A DNA stretch of 64,000 nucleotides, from contig CM037885.1 of assembly GCA_021292165.1 (NCBI GenBank), positions 9,109,042-9,173,041 of the forward strand, read 5' to 3'. Source of the stretch: Shinisaurus crocodilurus (taxonomy: Eukaryota; Chordata; Lepidosauria; Squamata; Shinisauridae). Both the position numbers and the translations under genes were made by a program. Within the stretch, counting starts at the first letter, position 1; every line of letters begins with the position of its first letter. Of the stretch, positions 33,942 through 44,525 are shown one piece after another. Below the pieces are notes generated by a model that was not told the DNA's origin, ran no database searches, and worked only from the letters and a program-made list of their open reading frames with translations.

Positions 33942-35768
33942 CCTCTGCTTACAAATCTCTGACGACACAGAGTCCCCAAACTTCTGCTCCATTGTCAACC
34001 TTAATTCTAAATTTGTGCGGACACCCTCAGAGAAAGGCACTCTGTACACGCTCAGATATACCTGGCTTTATTACATAACCTCATGTGTGTTTCTTTAAGG
34101 AAGCCATATGGGCACAAAAATGGGAGGAGGTCATCACATTCAATGGGTGTGGCTACAGAAGGAAAGGCTGGGGGCTACGGAACCAAGTAGAAGATATTTG
34201 GGTTTCTACTTCCACCACTGACCATCACTGGCTTTAGAAGTCCATATCATGCTAAGGGAGTTCTGGAAAAGCATTCACGTTAATCAGCATCTGTGCATCC
34301 TGTTCGAAACTTGTACTCACCCACCGTAGGTGCCGCAAATCGATCACTCAATCAATCTCAAGCTCTTTACACTGCCTCTGTGCCAAGACAGCACACTTCT
34401 AGCCGGTGGCACTAAGCCTGGATTTGTTGAGAACCTGTCGCTGATCTGAACAGTAACCCAACTTACCTGCTTTTACAATTGGTCTAGGGCAGAGTCTGAC
34501 ACAGCCCACGCGTGCTGCCGCTGCGGCTTCCTTTGTATTCTGGTGATGCTGTTCTGTTGGGAGAGAGAGAGGGAAAAAAAGGGAAACCCCAAGTGGGAAG
34601 GCAAACAGAATGGAGTATCGTCCTAGAAGAGGGACTGGCTGGCACATTGAACAGGTACTTGGAGCCAAGACTGGCAGCAAGTGGTTTGGCTTGTTCCGGA
34701 AGGTGGGAGAAGAATGCAGAGTTAGCATAGCTATATGAGCCTGAAGTTCCTTATTCAACAAAGCAGCCTGAGCGATGAACTGGAGTTTGCACATCTCTGC
34801 ATCCCCAAAATAAGCCACGCACCATATCATGCGCATCGCCAGGGACAGCCCCCTATGAAATTCTCCAGCATTATATCTGACCCTACCTTTTGATTTAGCA
34901 CGGCATGGTTTCACACCGGGTTCCTCCCAGTGCTATGCACGTGAATAAGAAACTGGAGTTTTTTGCCTGCAAATCAAACACGCACACCCTCGGGGAGCCT
35001 GTCTCTTACATGATGAGCAAATTTCAGTTCCCTGTTTAAGACTCCTTAGGCACCTATGTTTTGAATAAGGAACTGGGAATCAGGAACCACAACCCATCGT
35101 AGTTAAAGAGTTTGGACTGCAGTCTAGAAAGTTGCAGGCTCATATCTCGTGTCTAATCATGACCAGTGGGTGCCTGCATGCAAACCAACCATCTCTCAAG
35201 GTCAAAACACCCCCCCCCCCCATCTCATGTAATCATCCTTCTCTCTAATACCAAACTCAGGTGGTGCGTGCCAACAGAACTGTAGCCAAAATGGGGCTTC
35301 TGAGAAACAAGGGGGAGGTATCAGCTCTGGGGAATCCTGAGCTGTGCTAAAGTAGAAAAGAAAAAAACAACACTAAACCTTTACGGGGGGGGGGGGGGGG
35401 CGACGACACACCCTACTAACAACCCCAAAACAGCCTGATGAAGGCTGAACATGCTCAGTGGCCATGGAATACTGAGTGTCTGTTGGGAGGAGAGAGAAAA
35501 AAGGAAAAGGAAAACCTGGTGGGAGAGAGAATGGAATGGAGCACCCTGGAAAGGGCATGGCTGGCTGGAAACAATGAACTGGAACACTCCACACTGCAGT
35601 GTTTTGTTGCAGGCCCCACTTCTAAGATAATAATACTAATGTGTCTAGAGCAAATAATAAAATAATTATGCTCGCCAACCTTACAAGGTTGCTGAGAAAA
35701 GATTGCTAAGATATGGATGCAAAGCACTTTGACCAAATTAATACTACTTCAAAGTAAACATTTGCAAG
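33942..35768. other. intergenic DNA, partly repetitive
   Basis: A degenerate repeat pair is visible: about 34530-34650 and about 35460-35580 share words such as TGTTGGGAGGAGAGAG and GAATGGAGYA with a GACTGGCTGG-like end. Poly(C) at 35212 and poly(G) at 35385-35400 are low-complexity. No gene is supported. Confidence 0.4.
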
Positions 35769-35920
35769 CCATGAAACTCACTGGGTGACTTTGGGCCAGT
35801 CACTGACTCTCAGCCTAACCTACCCCACAGGGTTGTGAGGATAAAGTGGAGAGAAGGAGGAGGATTATGTAAGCTTGAAGGAAAAAAGGCGGGGTATAAA
35901 TATAATAAATAAATAAGCAT
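35769..35920 (+). mobile_element. Sauria-type SINE, 5' truncated
   Basis: Starts at CATGAAACTCACTGGGTGAC and runs to GGCGGGGTATAAATATAATA with AAATA repeats. Confidence 0.8.
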
Positions 35921-36212
35921 TCACACAGTGAACTCCCTTCTTCTCTCCTACTCAAGAAAAAAAACACCATGCAAGAGGAAGGGCTAGCCTAGCCCCACAA
36001 AATGAGAAGTTGCAGGGAGCCGAAGTTGCAGAAAGAACTCTGGGACGGCAGCGGTGAAGGGAAGTTCACCCTGGATTCTGTGAGAATGACCAAGGGGACC
36101 GAGGGCTGCTATGTACAGTATTTGGCATCACTTTCACACCAGAAAGGTCACCAGTAAGGAAAAAGAAGATGTAATTCGGTGTGGTGTCATTGCCCCTTTA
36201 ATAGCTGTGGAG

Positions 36213-36345
36213 CAGTGTTTTCCAACCTTGGGTGCCCAGATGTTTTTGGCCTAACTCCCAGCATGCCCCAGCCAGCTACACTGGCTGGGGCATGCTGGGA
36301 GTTGTAGGCCAAAAACATCTGGGCACCCAAGGTTGGAGAACCCTG
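36213..36345. mobile_element. family A hAT fold-back MITE
   Basis: Ends CAGTGTTTTCCAACC and GGAGAACCCTG. Perfect 8-bp target duplication CTGTGGAG (36205-36212 and 36346-36353). A variant GGTGCCCAGATG/CATCTGGGCACC is present in both arms, so the arms changed together. Confidence 0.9.
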
Positions 36346-36387
36346 CTGTGGAGAGAAGGGCATGCCAGCAAATGCAGCCTGTCATGA

Positions 36388-36475
36388 AAGCTACACCTGC
36401 TGAAATTCCCTCTTCTGCACAACCATTAAAGAGGTAGAAATCCTGTCTCCTTTTGCATCCGGCCCTTGTTGGTCC
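36388..36475. repeat. fragment of the 4688 fold-back family
   Basis: AAGCTACACCTGCTGAAATT, TCTGCACAACCATTAAAG and CCTTTTGCATCCGGCCC match the fold-back family at 4688. Confidence 0.6.
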
Positions 36476-36479
36476 ATTT

Positions 36480-37005
36480 GCCACCTCTTAACCTAAGCTA
36501 CCTTACAAGGTTGTTGTGAAGATAAAAGAGAGAGAAGAAAATTGTAAACTTGTTAACTGCGGCTAGGTTAATGATAGCGAAGAAATGGATAGTACAACAT
36601 GTTTTTCTAATAACTGATTGGTATAAGGAAGTTTGGGATATAGCCCTAAATGATAAACTAACTTGTAGTATCAAATGCAAAAAGGGACAGTTAAAGAAGA
36701 ATAATTTTATGGATCTATGGAATCAATTATTAGACTATGTATTAATAAAGGGAAAGGGGAGTATGCCTTGTCAGGATATGTTATATTTTTGGAATGTGGA
36801 ATTTAATTGATCAAGGGGATGGAAGCATATAAATTGGTCCCTAGGCGGGTGGTGGGGGGTGCACCTTATGATTTATTTTAGTTGCATGTTTGTGTTTTAC
36901 AGTTTTGTATGTAGTTTATAATAATTAAATAAAATTTATTTTTTGAAAAGAGAGAGAACCATGTATGCTGCCTTGCGCTCCTTGAAGAAAGGATGAGATA
37001 TAATA
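36480..37005 (+). mobile_element. Sauria-type SINE split by an L1 insertion
   Basis: The core TACAAGGTTGTTGTGAAGAT lies left of the L1, and the 3' part CATGTATGCTGCCTTGCGCT with tail GATGAGATATAATAATAT lies right. Removing 36537-36945 and one target-site copy restores a continuous SINE. Confidence 0.8.
36537..36945 (+). mobile_element. L1 LINE 3' end (ORF2 C-terminus)
   Basis: A frame ending at 36810 reads ARLMIAKKWIVQ, then DWYKEVWDIALNDKLT and FMDLWNQLLDYV, the C-terminal pattern of L1 ORF2. A short AT-rich 3' UTR with AATAAA follows. A perfect 13-bp target duplication AAAAGAGAGAGAA flanks it (36524-36536 and 36946-36958). It is heavily 5' truncated. Confidence 0.85.
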
Positions 37006-37210
37006 ATATCCATCTCCTGCCGCCAAACTAGAGATAAGTGCATATTAAAAATTCACTGCTCTGTTCTGGCCTTGCCAAACTGATATCTCTCTCCTTCCTT
37101 TTTGGCTTTTGTCTCTTCCTGCACACACACTCCTATGCGTGTTTATTCAGAAGTCCCAGAGTGTCCAATAGGCCTTACTCTGACATAAGTGTACACATAG
37201 CATGGCAGCC

Positions 37211-37356
37211 TTAGGGTGTCACCCTAAGCATCTTTAGACAGAAGAAAAAGTCCTACAAACAACTCCCAGCATTCCCCAGCCAGCCATACGGGCTGGGAAA
37301 TGCTGGGTGTTGTAGGACTTTTTTTCTGTCTAAACATGCATAAGATTGCACCCTTA
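37211..37356. mobile_element. family B fold-back MITE
   Basis: TTAGGGTGTCACCCTAAGC left, TAAACATGCATAAGATTGCA right, with a diverged core (CCAGCCAGCCATACGGGCTG). Confidence 0.8.
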
Positions 37357-37387
37357 GTTTATAAACCTTATGACGGGAGGCCTGTGT

Positions 37388-37535
37388 CTTTAGTCACTGA
37401 CTCTCGGCCTAACCTACCTCACAGGGTTGTTGTGAGGATAAAATGGAGAGGAGGAGGAGGATTATGTAAGCTGCCTTGGGTTCCTTTCAGGAAAAAAGGC
37501 GGGGCAATAAATATAATAAATAAATAAATAAATGT
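37388..37535 (+). mobile_element. Sauria-type SINE, 5' truncated
   Basis: Begins at CTTTAGTCACTGACTCTCGG and ends GGCGGGGCAATAAATATAAT with AAATA repeats. Confidence 0.8.
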
Positions 37536-37624
37536 ACAGCACCAGCGCTGCATAATGAATGAACTAGTATCAGCCACTTTGGGAGACAACTTTTGACTAA
37601 AAAATTGGATGAAAATATAATGAC

Positions 37625-37838
37625 AGCCTGTGTAGTGTGTAGTGGTTAGTGTGCTGGACTAGAATGGGAGAGACCTGGGTTCAAGACCTCACTTGGCTAT
37701 GAAGCTCACTGGGTGACTTTGGGCCAGTCACAGACTCTCAGTCTGACCTACTTCACAGGGTTGTTGTGGAGATAAAATGGAGAGGAGTGTGCTGGGGCTT
37801 CGGCTCCTTGGAGGAAAGGCAGGACATAAACGTAAGAA
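37625..37838 (+). mobile_element. Sauria-type SINE, older copy
   Basis: Head GTGTAGTGTGTAGTGGTTAG, core CACAGGGTTGTTGTGGAG, tail GGCAGGACATAAACGTAAG. It is more diverged than its neighbours. Confidence 0.75.
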
Positions 37839-37899
37839 AAAAAAGAGTAAATGTATTTTTCCCTAAGTTCAATGGTGCTTATTTCCATGTAACTGTGTA

Positions 37900-38147
37900 C
37901 AGTCATGCCTTGGATTGAGAGCATAATTCGTTCCGGAAATGTGCTTGTAATCCAAAACACTCTTATATCAAAATGAAATCCCCCCAAAAAAATTTGTAGA
38001 GATTTTTAATTTAAGCCGTACTACAGTACTTGTATTGCAAGACGTCGCTTGTATATCAAGTCAAATTTTTTAAAATAAATATTTAAAATTTTGCTTGTCT
38101 TGCAAAATGCTCTCAAACCAAGTTACTTGCAATCCAAGGCATTACTG
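37900..38147. mobile_element. Tc1/mariner (pogo/Tigger-like) MITE
   Basis: Ends CAGTCATGCCTTGGATTG and CAATCCAAGGCATTACTG are inverted repeats flanked by TA on each side (37898-37899 and 38148-38149), the mariner target site. Confidence 0.8.
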
Positions 38148-38261
38148 TATTAGGTATCTTATCCTTACTTATGCTATCTTATCCACCCCTTATTTGGCAA
38201 AGGGGTGGGTGGGTTACTCCTTAGTAAACATGGAGAAGATTGGGCTGTCAGAATACACTCC

Positions 38262-38595
38262 TAAACACATGAGATCAAGTCCTGTGTGGAGAGGCTGAAA
38301 GAGGACAATTACGAGGTGATAAGATATAGCTATCCTCAAATACTTGAAGGGCCTCATACAGGTGATGGTGCAAATTTGTTTTCTGTTCCTCCGGACAGAG
38401 GGCAGGGCCTGAAGCAACACCAGCTTCAGATTTCGACTAAACCTCAGGATGGTACAAGTTGTTCAAGGTTGGAACAGAGTGCCTCAGAAGGTAGTCTTCC
38501 TGTGTTAGAGGTTTTTAAGCGGAGGCTGGTCGGCCACCTATCAGGGTGCCATTGAAGATTTCCTGCATCAGTAGTGGGTTGGATTGATTAGATGC
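38262..38595 (+). mobile_element. CR1/L3-type LINE 3' end
   Basis: GGAGAGGCTGAAAGAGGAC, ATACTTGAAGGGCCTCATAC, CTCCGGACAGAGGGCAGGGC and TTTAAGCGGAGGCTGGTCGG are the decayed coding and 3' end of a CR1/L3-type LINE. Confidence 0.7.
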
Positions 38596-38639
38596 CCTCT
38601 GATGAGCAGCAGCGCAAACTGATCTATGCATGTCTCCTC

Positions 38640-38800
38640 AAAAGTAAGTTCCACTGAGTTCAATGGGACTTACTCTCTGATTAATGTGTTTAGGATTGCA
38701 GCCAAATTATGCCATCCTATATATACTCACTTCCCTGGGAGCAAGTCCACTGAACTCTGTGAGATTTACTTCTGAGGAGACATGCTGATAGGGTTACTTT
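38640..38800. repeat. two adjacent AAGTYCCATTGA-type fold-back MITEs
   Basis: AAGTAAGTTCCACTGAGTTC / AATGGGACTTACTCTCTG and then GGGAGCAAGTCCACTGAAC / GTGAGATTTACTTCTGAGG. Confidence 0.6.
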
Positions 38801-38805
38801 GCGAG

Positions 38806-39238
38806 CCTCCGTGAAATACAGAGTTTGCTTTTGAACAAACAAATCACGCTGTGCAGCTGATAGGCACACTTACCCGGGAGTACATTCTACTGAGCTGAAA
38901 GGGAGTTGCTTCTGAGTAAACACGCATATTGGGGTGGGGCCCGGTGGGCTTGGTGTAGTCTTATTATTATGAAGTGTCCGTCCCCCCCTCCTTCCCGCCC
39001 TGAGAAACGGGTGAGAACGGACCAACCGCTTTCGCTTCTCTGGGGAGACATGCTCAGTTTCATAATAAGGGCAAACAAGCCCCCCACCCCCACTATGCGT
39101 GTTTACTCAGAAGTAAGACCCTTTCAACTCAGAAGAATTTGCCCCCAGGTAAGTGCGCCTATCAGCTGCGCAGCGTGATCGCAAGCACGTTTGGTTGATT
39201 CAAAAGCAAACGCCGTTTATTTCACGGAGGCGCGATTC
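38806..39238. repeat. large inverted repeat beside the ARHGEF1 CpG island
   Basis: The left arm (38806-38973: CCTCCGTGAAATA, TTTGCTTTTGAA, CAGCTGATAGGC, TTCTGAGTAAACACGCATA, TTATTATGAA) is matched in reverse complement by the right arm (about 39059-39236), with a loop of about 70-90 bp. The arms include an AAGTYCCATTGA-type MITE end but extend beyond it on both sides. Confidence 0.75.
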
Positions 39239-39900
39239 CCCCACTCCGCGCGTTCAGACGCGCATTCCCGCCCGCCCCCGCGCGTGTCTACCTGCCGGCT
39301 GTACATGGCATTCCTACGCAAAACGAGAGAGGCTACAGAACTCGCAACAGTTGCAGCTGCAGTTGCTGCTGCATGGCCAGCGATGTAGGAAGCCCTGCAA
39401 AAGGACGGCGAAAGGGGCGGCGCTCAGAGCGGGAGGAGGAGACGGCGGAGGGGGCCAGGAGGGATCCGGAAAATGCGAGCGGCTTCCTGCCCCCCCGCCC
39501 CGAAAGCCGCCCTCTGACTGCAACAGGAAACCCCCGCCAGCGGCGTCCCGGGGCCCTGCATCGGAAGGTGGGAACCAAACTCCAAGTTCGATCCAGGTGA
39601 GACAGCCCGCGCTGCTCCCCCCCCAACCCCGCACGGCTTCGATTCGAATCGAATGCGGTGGGAACGGGAAATGTGTAGACCGAAAAGTGGACATTTCCTG
39701 TTTAAAACGGCCTCGCGTTGGAGAGAGAGCGGGGCATTGTTTCCAGTCTGAGTTGCGCGTTTGCTCGCTGCGGCGGGCGCTTTCCCGAGATAGAGAGAAG
39801 AGAGCCCAAGTTCGGCGCGGCTCCGGGTTGCCCTCCAGCCGTCTTGGTTTTTGAACCGGAAGGTCTGCCCTTTACAGCTCAGTCCTGCGTAGGTTTACTT
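39150..39900 (+). promoter_or_regulatory. ARHGEF1: CpG island, presumed ARHGEF1 promoter and 5' UTR exon
   Basis: This is one of two strongly GC- and CpG-rich blocks not explained by a MITE. It lies 5' of the first coding exon on the same strand. A consensus donor (GATCCAG/GTGAGA) at 39596-39597 could end a non-coding first exon. No coding sequence is recognised here. The assignment rests on position and base composition, so the exact start site is unknown. Confidence 0.55.
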
Positions 39901-39963
39901 GGGAGTAAGCCTCTGAACTGTGGTTGGACAGGGCTTACTCCCGGGTAAATGGATTGCAGCCTT
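39880..39963. repeat. AAGTYCCATTGA-type fold-back MITE
   Basis: CAGTCCTGCGTAGGTTTACT, GGGAGTAAGCCTCTGAAC, GGGCTTACTCCCGGGTAAAT and GATTGCAGCC. Confidence 0.65.
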
Positions 39964-40301
39964 CCCCCCCCTTTCTTTTTAAAATCGCCTTTGTGTAAGG
40001 GCTGCTTGCTGTCATTCTTCGGTGGCCGGGGAACAGATCTAGCCTCGGAACGTGTTTTTCCAGTGCTGTGCCTCATCCCTGGATAATGTGAATAAAGGAG
40101 GGGGCACCTGAGCATGTGCCAAGCGCATTTCCTTCCGCATTGATTGAGTAGCCATAGACCCCGCTCCCGCAAAATCTAATGTTGCAGGAACCCTGGAACT
40201 TTTTGCAATTCGGAATTGGGGTGTGTGTGTAAATGCGTTCTGCACCCTTTCCAGAGAGGGTAGCCGTGTGTTAGTGTATTACAAAAACAGAGTCCTGTGA
40301 A
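39964..40301. other. start of ARHGEF1 intron 1, unrecognised
   Basis: No gene or repeat recognised. GC content falls away from the island. Confidence 0.4.
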
Positions 40302-40415
40302 GCCTTCCCCAGCGGGGCACCCTCTCGATATGTTGGACTACAACTCCCAGCATCCCCCAGCTAGCTGGGAGTTGTAGTCCAACATATCTGGAGGGCACCG
40401 GGTTGGGGAAGGCTC
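40302..40415. mobile_element. family C fold-back MITE
   Basis: AGCCTTCCCCAGCGGGGCAC left; ATGTTGGACTACAACTCCCA and its complement as a perfect inner hairpin; GGGTTGGGGAAGGCT right. Confidence 0.85.
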
Positions 40416-41566
40416 GTCATGTGACACTTTAAAGACGAAGAAAGCTTGTGCCCGGAATGCATTTGTTCATCTTTAAGGTGCCGGAAGACTCATTTGATGT
40501 GGCTGTATTGTTATTCCAGGACTGGACTTTGGCAAAAGGATCTGGGGCACAGATCTTCACAGATTACTGGTGATAGAAAGTTCAGTTTTTGGCGGGGCGT
40601 TGTTGCCAAGGCCATGAAAAGCTGATAGGTTCGAGAAAGGAAAGGACGCAGTTTGGGATTAAAAAAGAAAGAAAGGTGGGGTTAGCAGGGGTTGGGGCAA
40701 TCGTTCGATGGCTTTGCCTCAATATATATATATATATATAGCAGGAAGGGTTGGGTTGTAGGTTTGAGCGAGATGGAAAATAGGGTTGGAGAATGAAAGG
40801 CATTGCTGCGAGGCGGTGGCGGTCAGGCGCTGCTGTGGCTTGGGGGTGGGGTTAGATAAACTTTGCGTTTAGCTGAGGCTTGAAGCGGCCAGAATTCCCC
40901 CTCCCCACGCGTCGCTGTTTGCAAATTAATGAACTCTTTGGAGCATTTGTGCTGCGTGCTCTTCAGAGGTCTCATTCTGTTCTGGGGGACACCTGTGTTG
41001 TTATGGGGAGCAGAGGGCTGGATGTGAGGGGCGTGGGCGAAGGAAGAATTATCTGTGGGACGCTGTACCTGGGGACTGTGGCTAGTTAAGGTGTTTTAGA
41101 CCGGAGATCTGCATGCGTGGACTGGGGGGGGGGATTTTTAGGGACATCTTTCCCAGGCCATGCCTGAATCTTGGCCTATGAGATGTTCATGTGTTTGCTG
41201 TAGCTGTAGAAATCTTTTTCTTTTTCTCTCTCCCCCCCCCCCCCCCCCCCAGGGATGGGTCCTGGATGTGTGGAGAGGAAAGAGGATCCGTTTGTATTTT
41301 GAAATAGGGGAAACTTTGTGCAATGCATGTGGGTTGCTTTGAAGTTGCCTGTGGCGTGATTCTGGTGGTGTCGATATGACTGGATTTCGAGAAATTGGGT
41401 AGAACCAGTGTGTGTGTGTGTGTGTGTGTGTGTGTAACCTGTGATCCTCCAGTTGTTGCTGGGCTACAGTTCATAACATCCCTGATCCGCTAGCAACACT
41501 GGCTGGGGCAGAGAGGAGTTGGGAGTCCAGCAGCATCGTCCATGAGGACCACAAGTCCCCCTACAG
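40416..41566. other. ARHGEF1 intron 1 with microsatellites
   Basis: A (TA)n tract at 40723-40740, poly(C) at about 41232-41251 and (GT)n at 41409-41435. A decayed family C remnant is visible at about 41435-41535. No gene is supported. Confidence 0.5.
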
Positions 41567-41702
41567 CAGGGCTCTCCAACCTTGGGTTCCCAGATGTTGC
41601 TGGACTACAGCTCCCAGAATTCCTTGCCATTAGCCATGCTGGCTGGGTATGCTGGGAGCTGTAGGACAGCAGCATCTGGGGACCCAAGGTTGGAGAACAC
41701 TG
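41567..41702. mobile_element. family A MITE, CAGGGCTCTCC subtype
   Basis: Left CAGGGCTCTCCAACCTTGGG, right GGTTGGAGAACACTG, interior CTACAGCTCCCAGAATTCCT with a TAGCCATGCTGGCTGG core. The flanks do not form a clean duplication. Confidence 0.8.
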
Positions 41703-41792
41703 GTTTATATCATGGGGAAGAGGTGGGGTCACTCAGGCAGGATTCTGGGAGGAGAGCTGAGCTGTTTTTTGGGGTTTTTTGCATGCATGAAG

Positions 41793-41817
41793 TGTGTGTG
41801 TGTGTGTGTGTGTGTGG
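41793..41817. repeat. (GT)n microsatellite
   Basis: About 12 GT units. Confidence 0.9.
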
Positions 41818-41949
41818 AAGCGTGTCAACATCCCCACTCATTGCAGCGTTTGGTTCCTTCCCACTGATTGCAATGTCCCGGAATCAGAATCGAAACAGCA
41901 TCTCCCAGATGGCAAAAGTTTCTATCCGGGCCTGGAATCTATGAATCCA

Positions 41950-42018
41950 TCCTTTCCCCAACTTGGTGCCCTCCAGAGGTGGGCACACCTCTGGAGGGCG
42001 CCAGGTTAGGCAAAGCTG
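41950..42018. mobile_element. family C MITE, ends only
   Basis: CTTTCCCCAACTTGGTGCCC and GAGGGCGCCAGGTTAGGCAA around CCAGAGGTGGGCACACCTCT; the usual core is gone. Confidence 0.7.
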
Positions 42019-43170
42019 CGCCAATCCGCACAGTATTCTGTTCATCACCACATTTCTGCGGGCAAGCCTTCTATCCGATACCAATCCCTATTTCCGATGA
42101 CCGGAAACTAGGAGAGGGGGGAAATCCAATAAAAATCAAGTGACCCCTTGACGCAATGATACCCGAAATACATCCGGGACCTCTGAACAAGTATGAGGCC
42201 AGGAGGACATGTAGCAACTGCCAGCCTTACCTGAATCCGAACTGGGAACTGCTGCCCCCTGCAGGGCATGTTCTCCCCACTCCCCCACCCCTTGCCACCT
42301 CCAGCCCCCCTTCGGGCCCAGCTGCCCTGGGACCAGCTTTTGCATGCCAGACATTTTTTGCTGGCCAGGGAGGCCGAGGGATCATCTTGAGCTTGTGAGG
42401 TCAGCTCCAGAGTGCATGCCAGGGGCCGTGTGGTTTTGGGGGCGGGGCGGGGTTGGGCCTGCTTGCCTCGCCTAACTCCAAGAAGCTTTCTGTGTCCTAT
42501 CTTTTGCCTGCCATCCTCTCCTTTGCTCCACGCCACCGTGGTTCAGTCCTCGCTGCTTTCTCTGCAGGGACTGAATTGCCTGAATCCGGTTCCCCTGGCG
42601 CTATAAGGATAATAATCCACATACGACCAGTTCCCCATGGATCCATTTAGTCCATGCGTTTGGGGAGGGGGTGGAATCTGCATGGATTGGGAAAAGGGTC
42701 CCCAAAGTGATCATTAAAATAATAAGCTGCTCTTATTTACTACCAAAATGCCTTCCGATGGGGTGCTTATGTAAGGAGGAAAGGTTTGTATTTGCTAGGA
42801 CCCGGCGGGCGGGCGGGCGAGCGGGGAGAGGATGCAGTGTGCTTTGTGTACACACATTGCAAAACCCACCCACCCCAATAAAATCTCATCTGAAGGGCAG
42901 GTTTTCCCTTCACCACAACAGTGTTCCCTAAGTGGATTTGTTTTATTTCTTTCCCATTAAAATGAATGGGACTTACACAGGAGAAAGTTAAAAGGTCCGC
43001 TTTAGGACTTCAGTGGAGCAGAGAGCTGAAATCTACTCCTGCCCCTGAGGACCTCAGCTGTTAAGAATTTATGATTTTGTTTTGTTTTCTTGAAATTCAC
43101 AATTTAAAAATTAAGTATAAAGGGGGGGAAAGAACTCGGTCCTCTCCTATCTGCAAGCACCATCTTGGCC
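42019..43170. other. ARHGEF1 intron 1, unrecognised
   Basis: No coding exon or RNA gene recognised. A GGGC-rich tract is present at about 42805-42823. Confidence 0.4.
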
Positions 43171-43390
43171 GTAAGAGCACACTCCTATATCATGTTTAGA
43201 CATTAAAAAAAGGCCTACACCTCCCAGCATTCTCCAGGCAGCCATACTAGGTGGCGAATGCTGGGAGTTCTAGGACTTCTTTCTGTCTAACTCAGTGTTC
43301 TCCAACCTTGGGTCCCCAGATGTTTTTGGCCTACAACTCCCAGCATGCCCCACCCAGCCTTCCCCAGCCTGGTGCCTTCCAGCTGTGTTC
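43171..43390. mobile_element. chimera of truncated family B, A and C MITEs
   Basis: A family B copy (43171-43292) loses its right end at TTCTGTCTAACT. A family A left half (43293-43356, CAGTGTTCTCCAACC...GCATGCCCCACCCAGC) follows at once, then a family C left end (about 43358, CTTCCCCAGCCTGGTGCCTT). Switches occur at the shared core or at element ends. Confidence 0.7.
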
Positions 43391-43830
43391 GCTTTTCTTT
43401 CTTTTTTTAAATGTAGTACCTTCAGGGTGGGTGGTGCTTTCCAGAGCAGCTCAAGCCGAGGAAAGATAGGTCTCCGACCCAAGGAGCTTACAGTTTAAAT
43501 TGTGACAGTTGAGCAAGATGGCAAAGGGAAGTGAGAAAAGGTAGCAAATTCAAGTGAGAGCTAATCACGAGGCCATGTGGTTGCATCAGGAAATTGCTTT
43601 GCCTGTGTTACCTCTCAACCTGTTTCATTCTGCTCAAGGTCCCAGCTAGTGCTGTTTTTTTTGAGCAGTTGGCTGTGGTGGTGGGATCCAAAGCTCACTC
43701 TCTTTGCGTGGCTGTGGATGCACCACACAGGCTGAAGGGGCTGGAAAGCAACACGGCTGGCTTTTCATGTGGCTTCCACATGCTCAGAAGCTCACAGGAA
43801 GTGACCCCAGAGTTGTTTTTTCTTATTGTT
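43391..43830. other. ARHGEF1 intron 1, weak LINE-tail remnant
   Basis: Around 43455-43545 (CGACCCAAGGAGCTTACAGT) there is an L2-type LINE 3' fragment on the minus strand. The rest is unrecognised. Confidence 0.4.
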
Positions 43831-44525
43831 TACTGTACTGTTATTGGGTTTTTTTTTTCTGACTCCACTCTCTTAGAAAAAGAAACAAAGCCAGAGTGGC
43901 TTAAAACAATAAAATCATGACTATACCAAAACAACAATATAAGAATAATACAAAACTAAAGCAGCACATAAAATTGCAAAGTAAGCAACTATATAATCCG
44001 GACAAAGCAATAGCATCTCAAAAAGGATGCTGTGGGGAAACAAACCCAATGTGAACAAAGCAACCCACTCTGAAGGCTTCTCGAAAAAATCCGGCTTTTA
44101 TTTGTTATCTAAAAATGTTCAGTGTTTGGGCCAGGCAGGCCTTCCTAGGGAGGGTGTTCCACAAGGTTAGTGATGCCACCGCTGAGAAGGCCCTGCTTCT
44201 CGTAGATGCCTGCAGTATTTCAGCCAGTAGGGCAATCCAGAGCAGAGCCTCAAATGCTGAGCAAATTGCTTGGTGAGGAACAGGCAGAGAAAGGCAATCC
44301 TTAATATTATAAGAAGATAATATAAAATTATCCCTGCTTGATTAGGCCTCTCGAATACATACAGCATCCTGTGTCCCACCGCAGCCAACCAGATATCTCT
44401 GGGAAGCCCACAAGCAGGATGTGAGATCAACAGTGCACTCTTCTTTGTGTTTCTCAGTAACTGGTATTCAGAAGTATGCTGCCTCTGATTCTCCGGTAGC
44501 ATGTAGGCACCATGACTAGTAGCCA
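43831..44525 (-). mobile_element. CR1/L2-type LINE 3' part
   Basis: The minus strand reads a C-terminal reverse-transcriptase-ORF pattern (GAGAAGGCC, ...TTGTGGAACACCCTCCCTAG; compare the RRRAFS...LWNxLP motif) followed by a long AT-rich 3' region. It is non-coding today. Confidence 0.6.

Noticed and set aside
39153..39854. 233-codon plus-strand open frame in the CpG island
   Set aside because: Low-complexity Arg/Ala/Pro-rich translation from GC-rich DNA, no domain, and it reads through the candidate splice donor at 39597. More likely promoter and 5' UTR.
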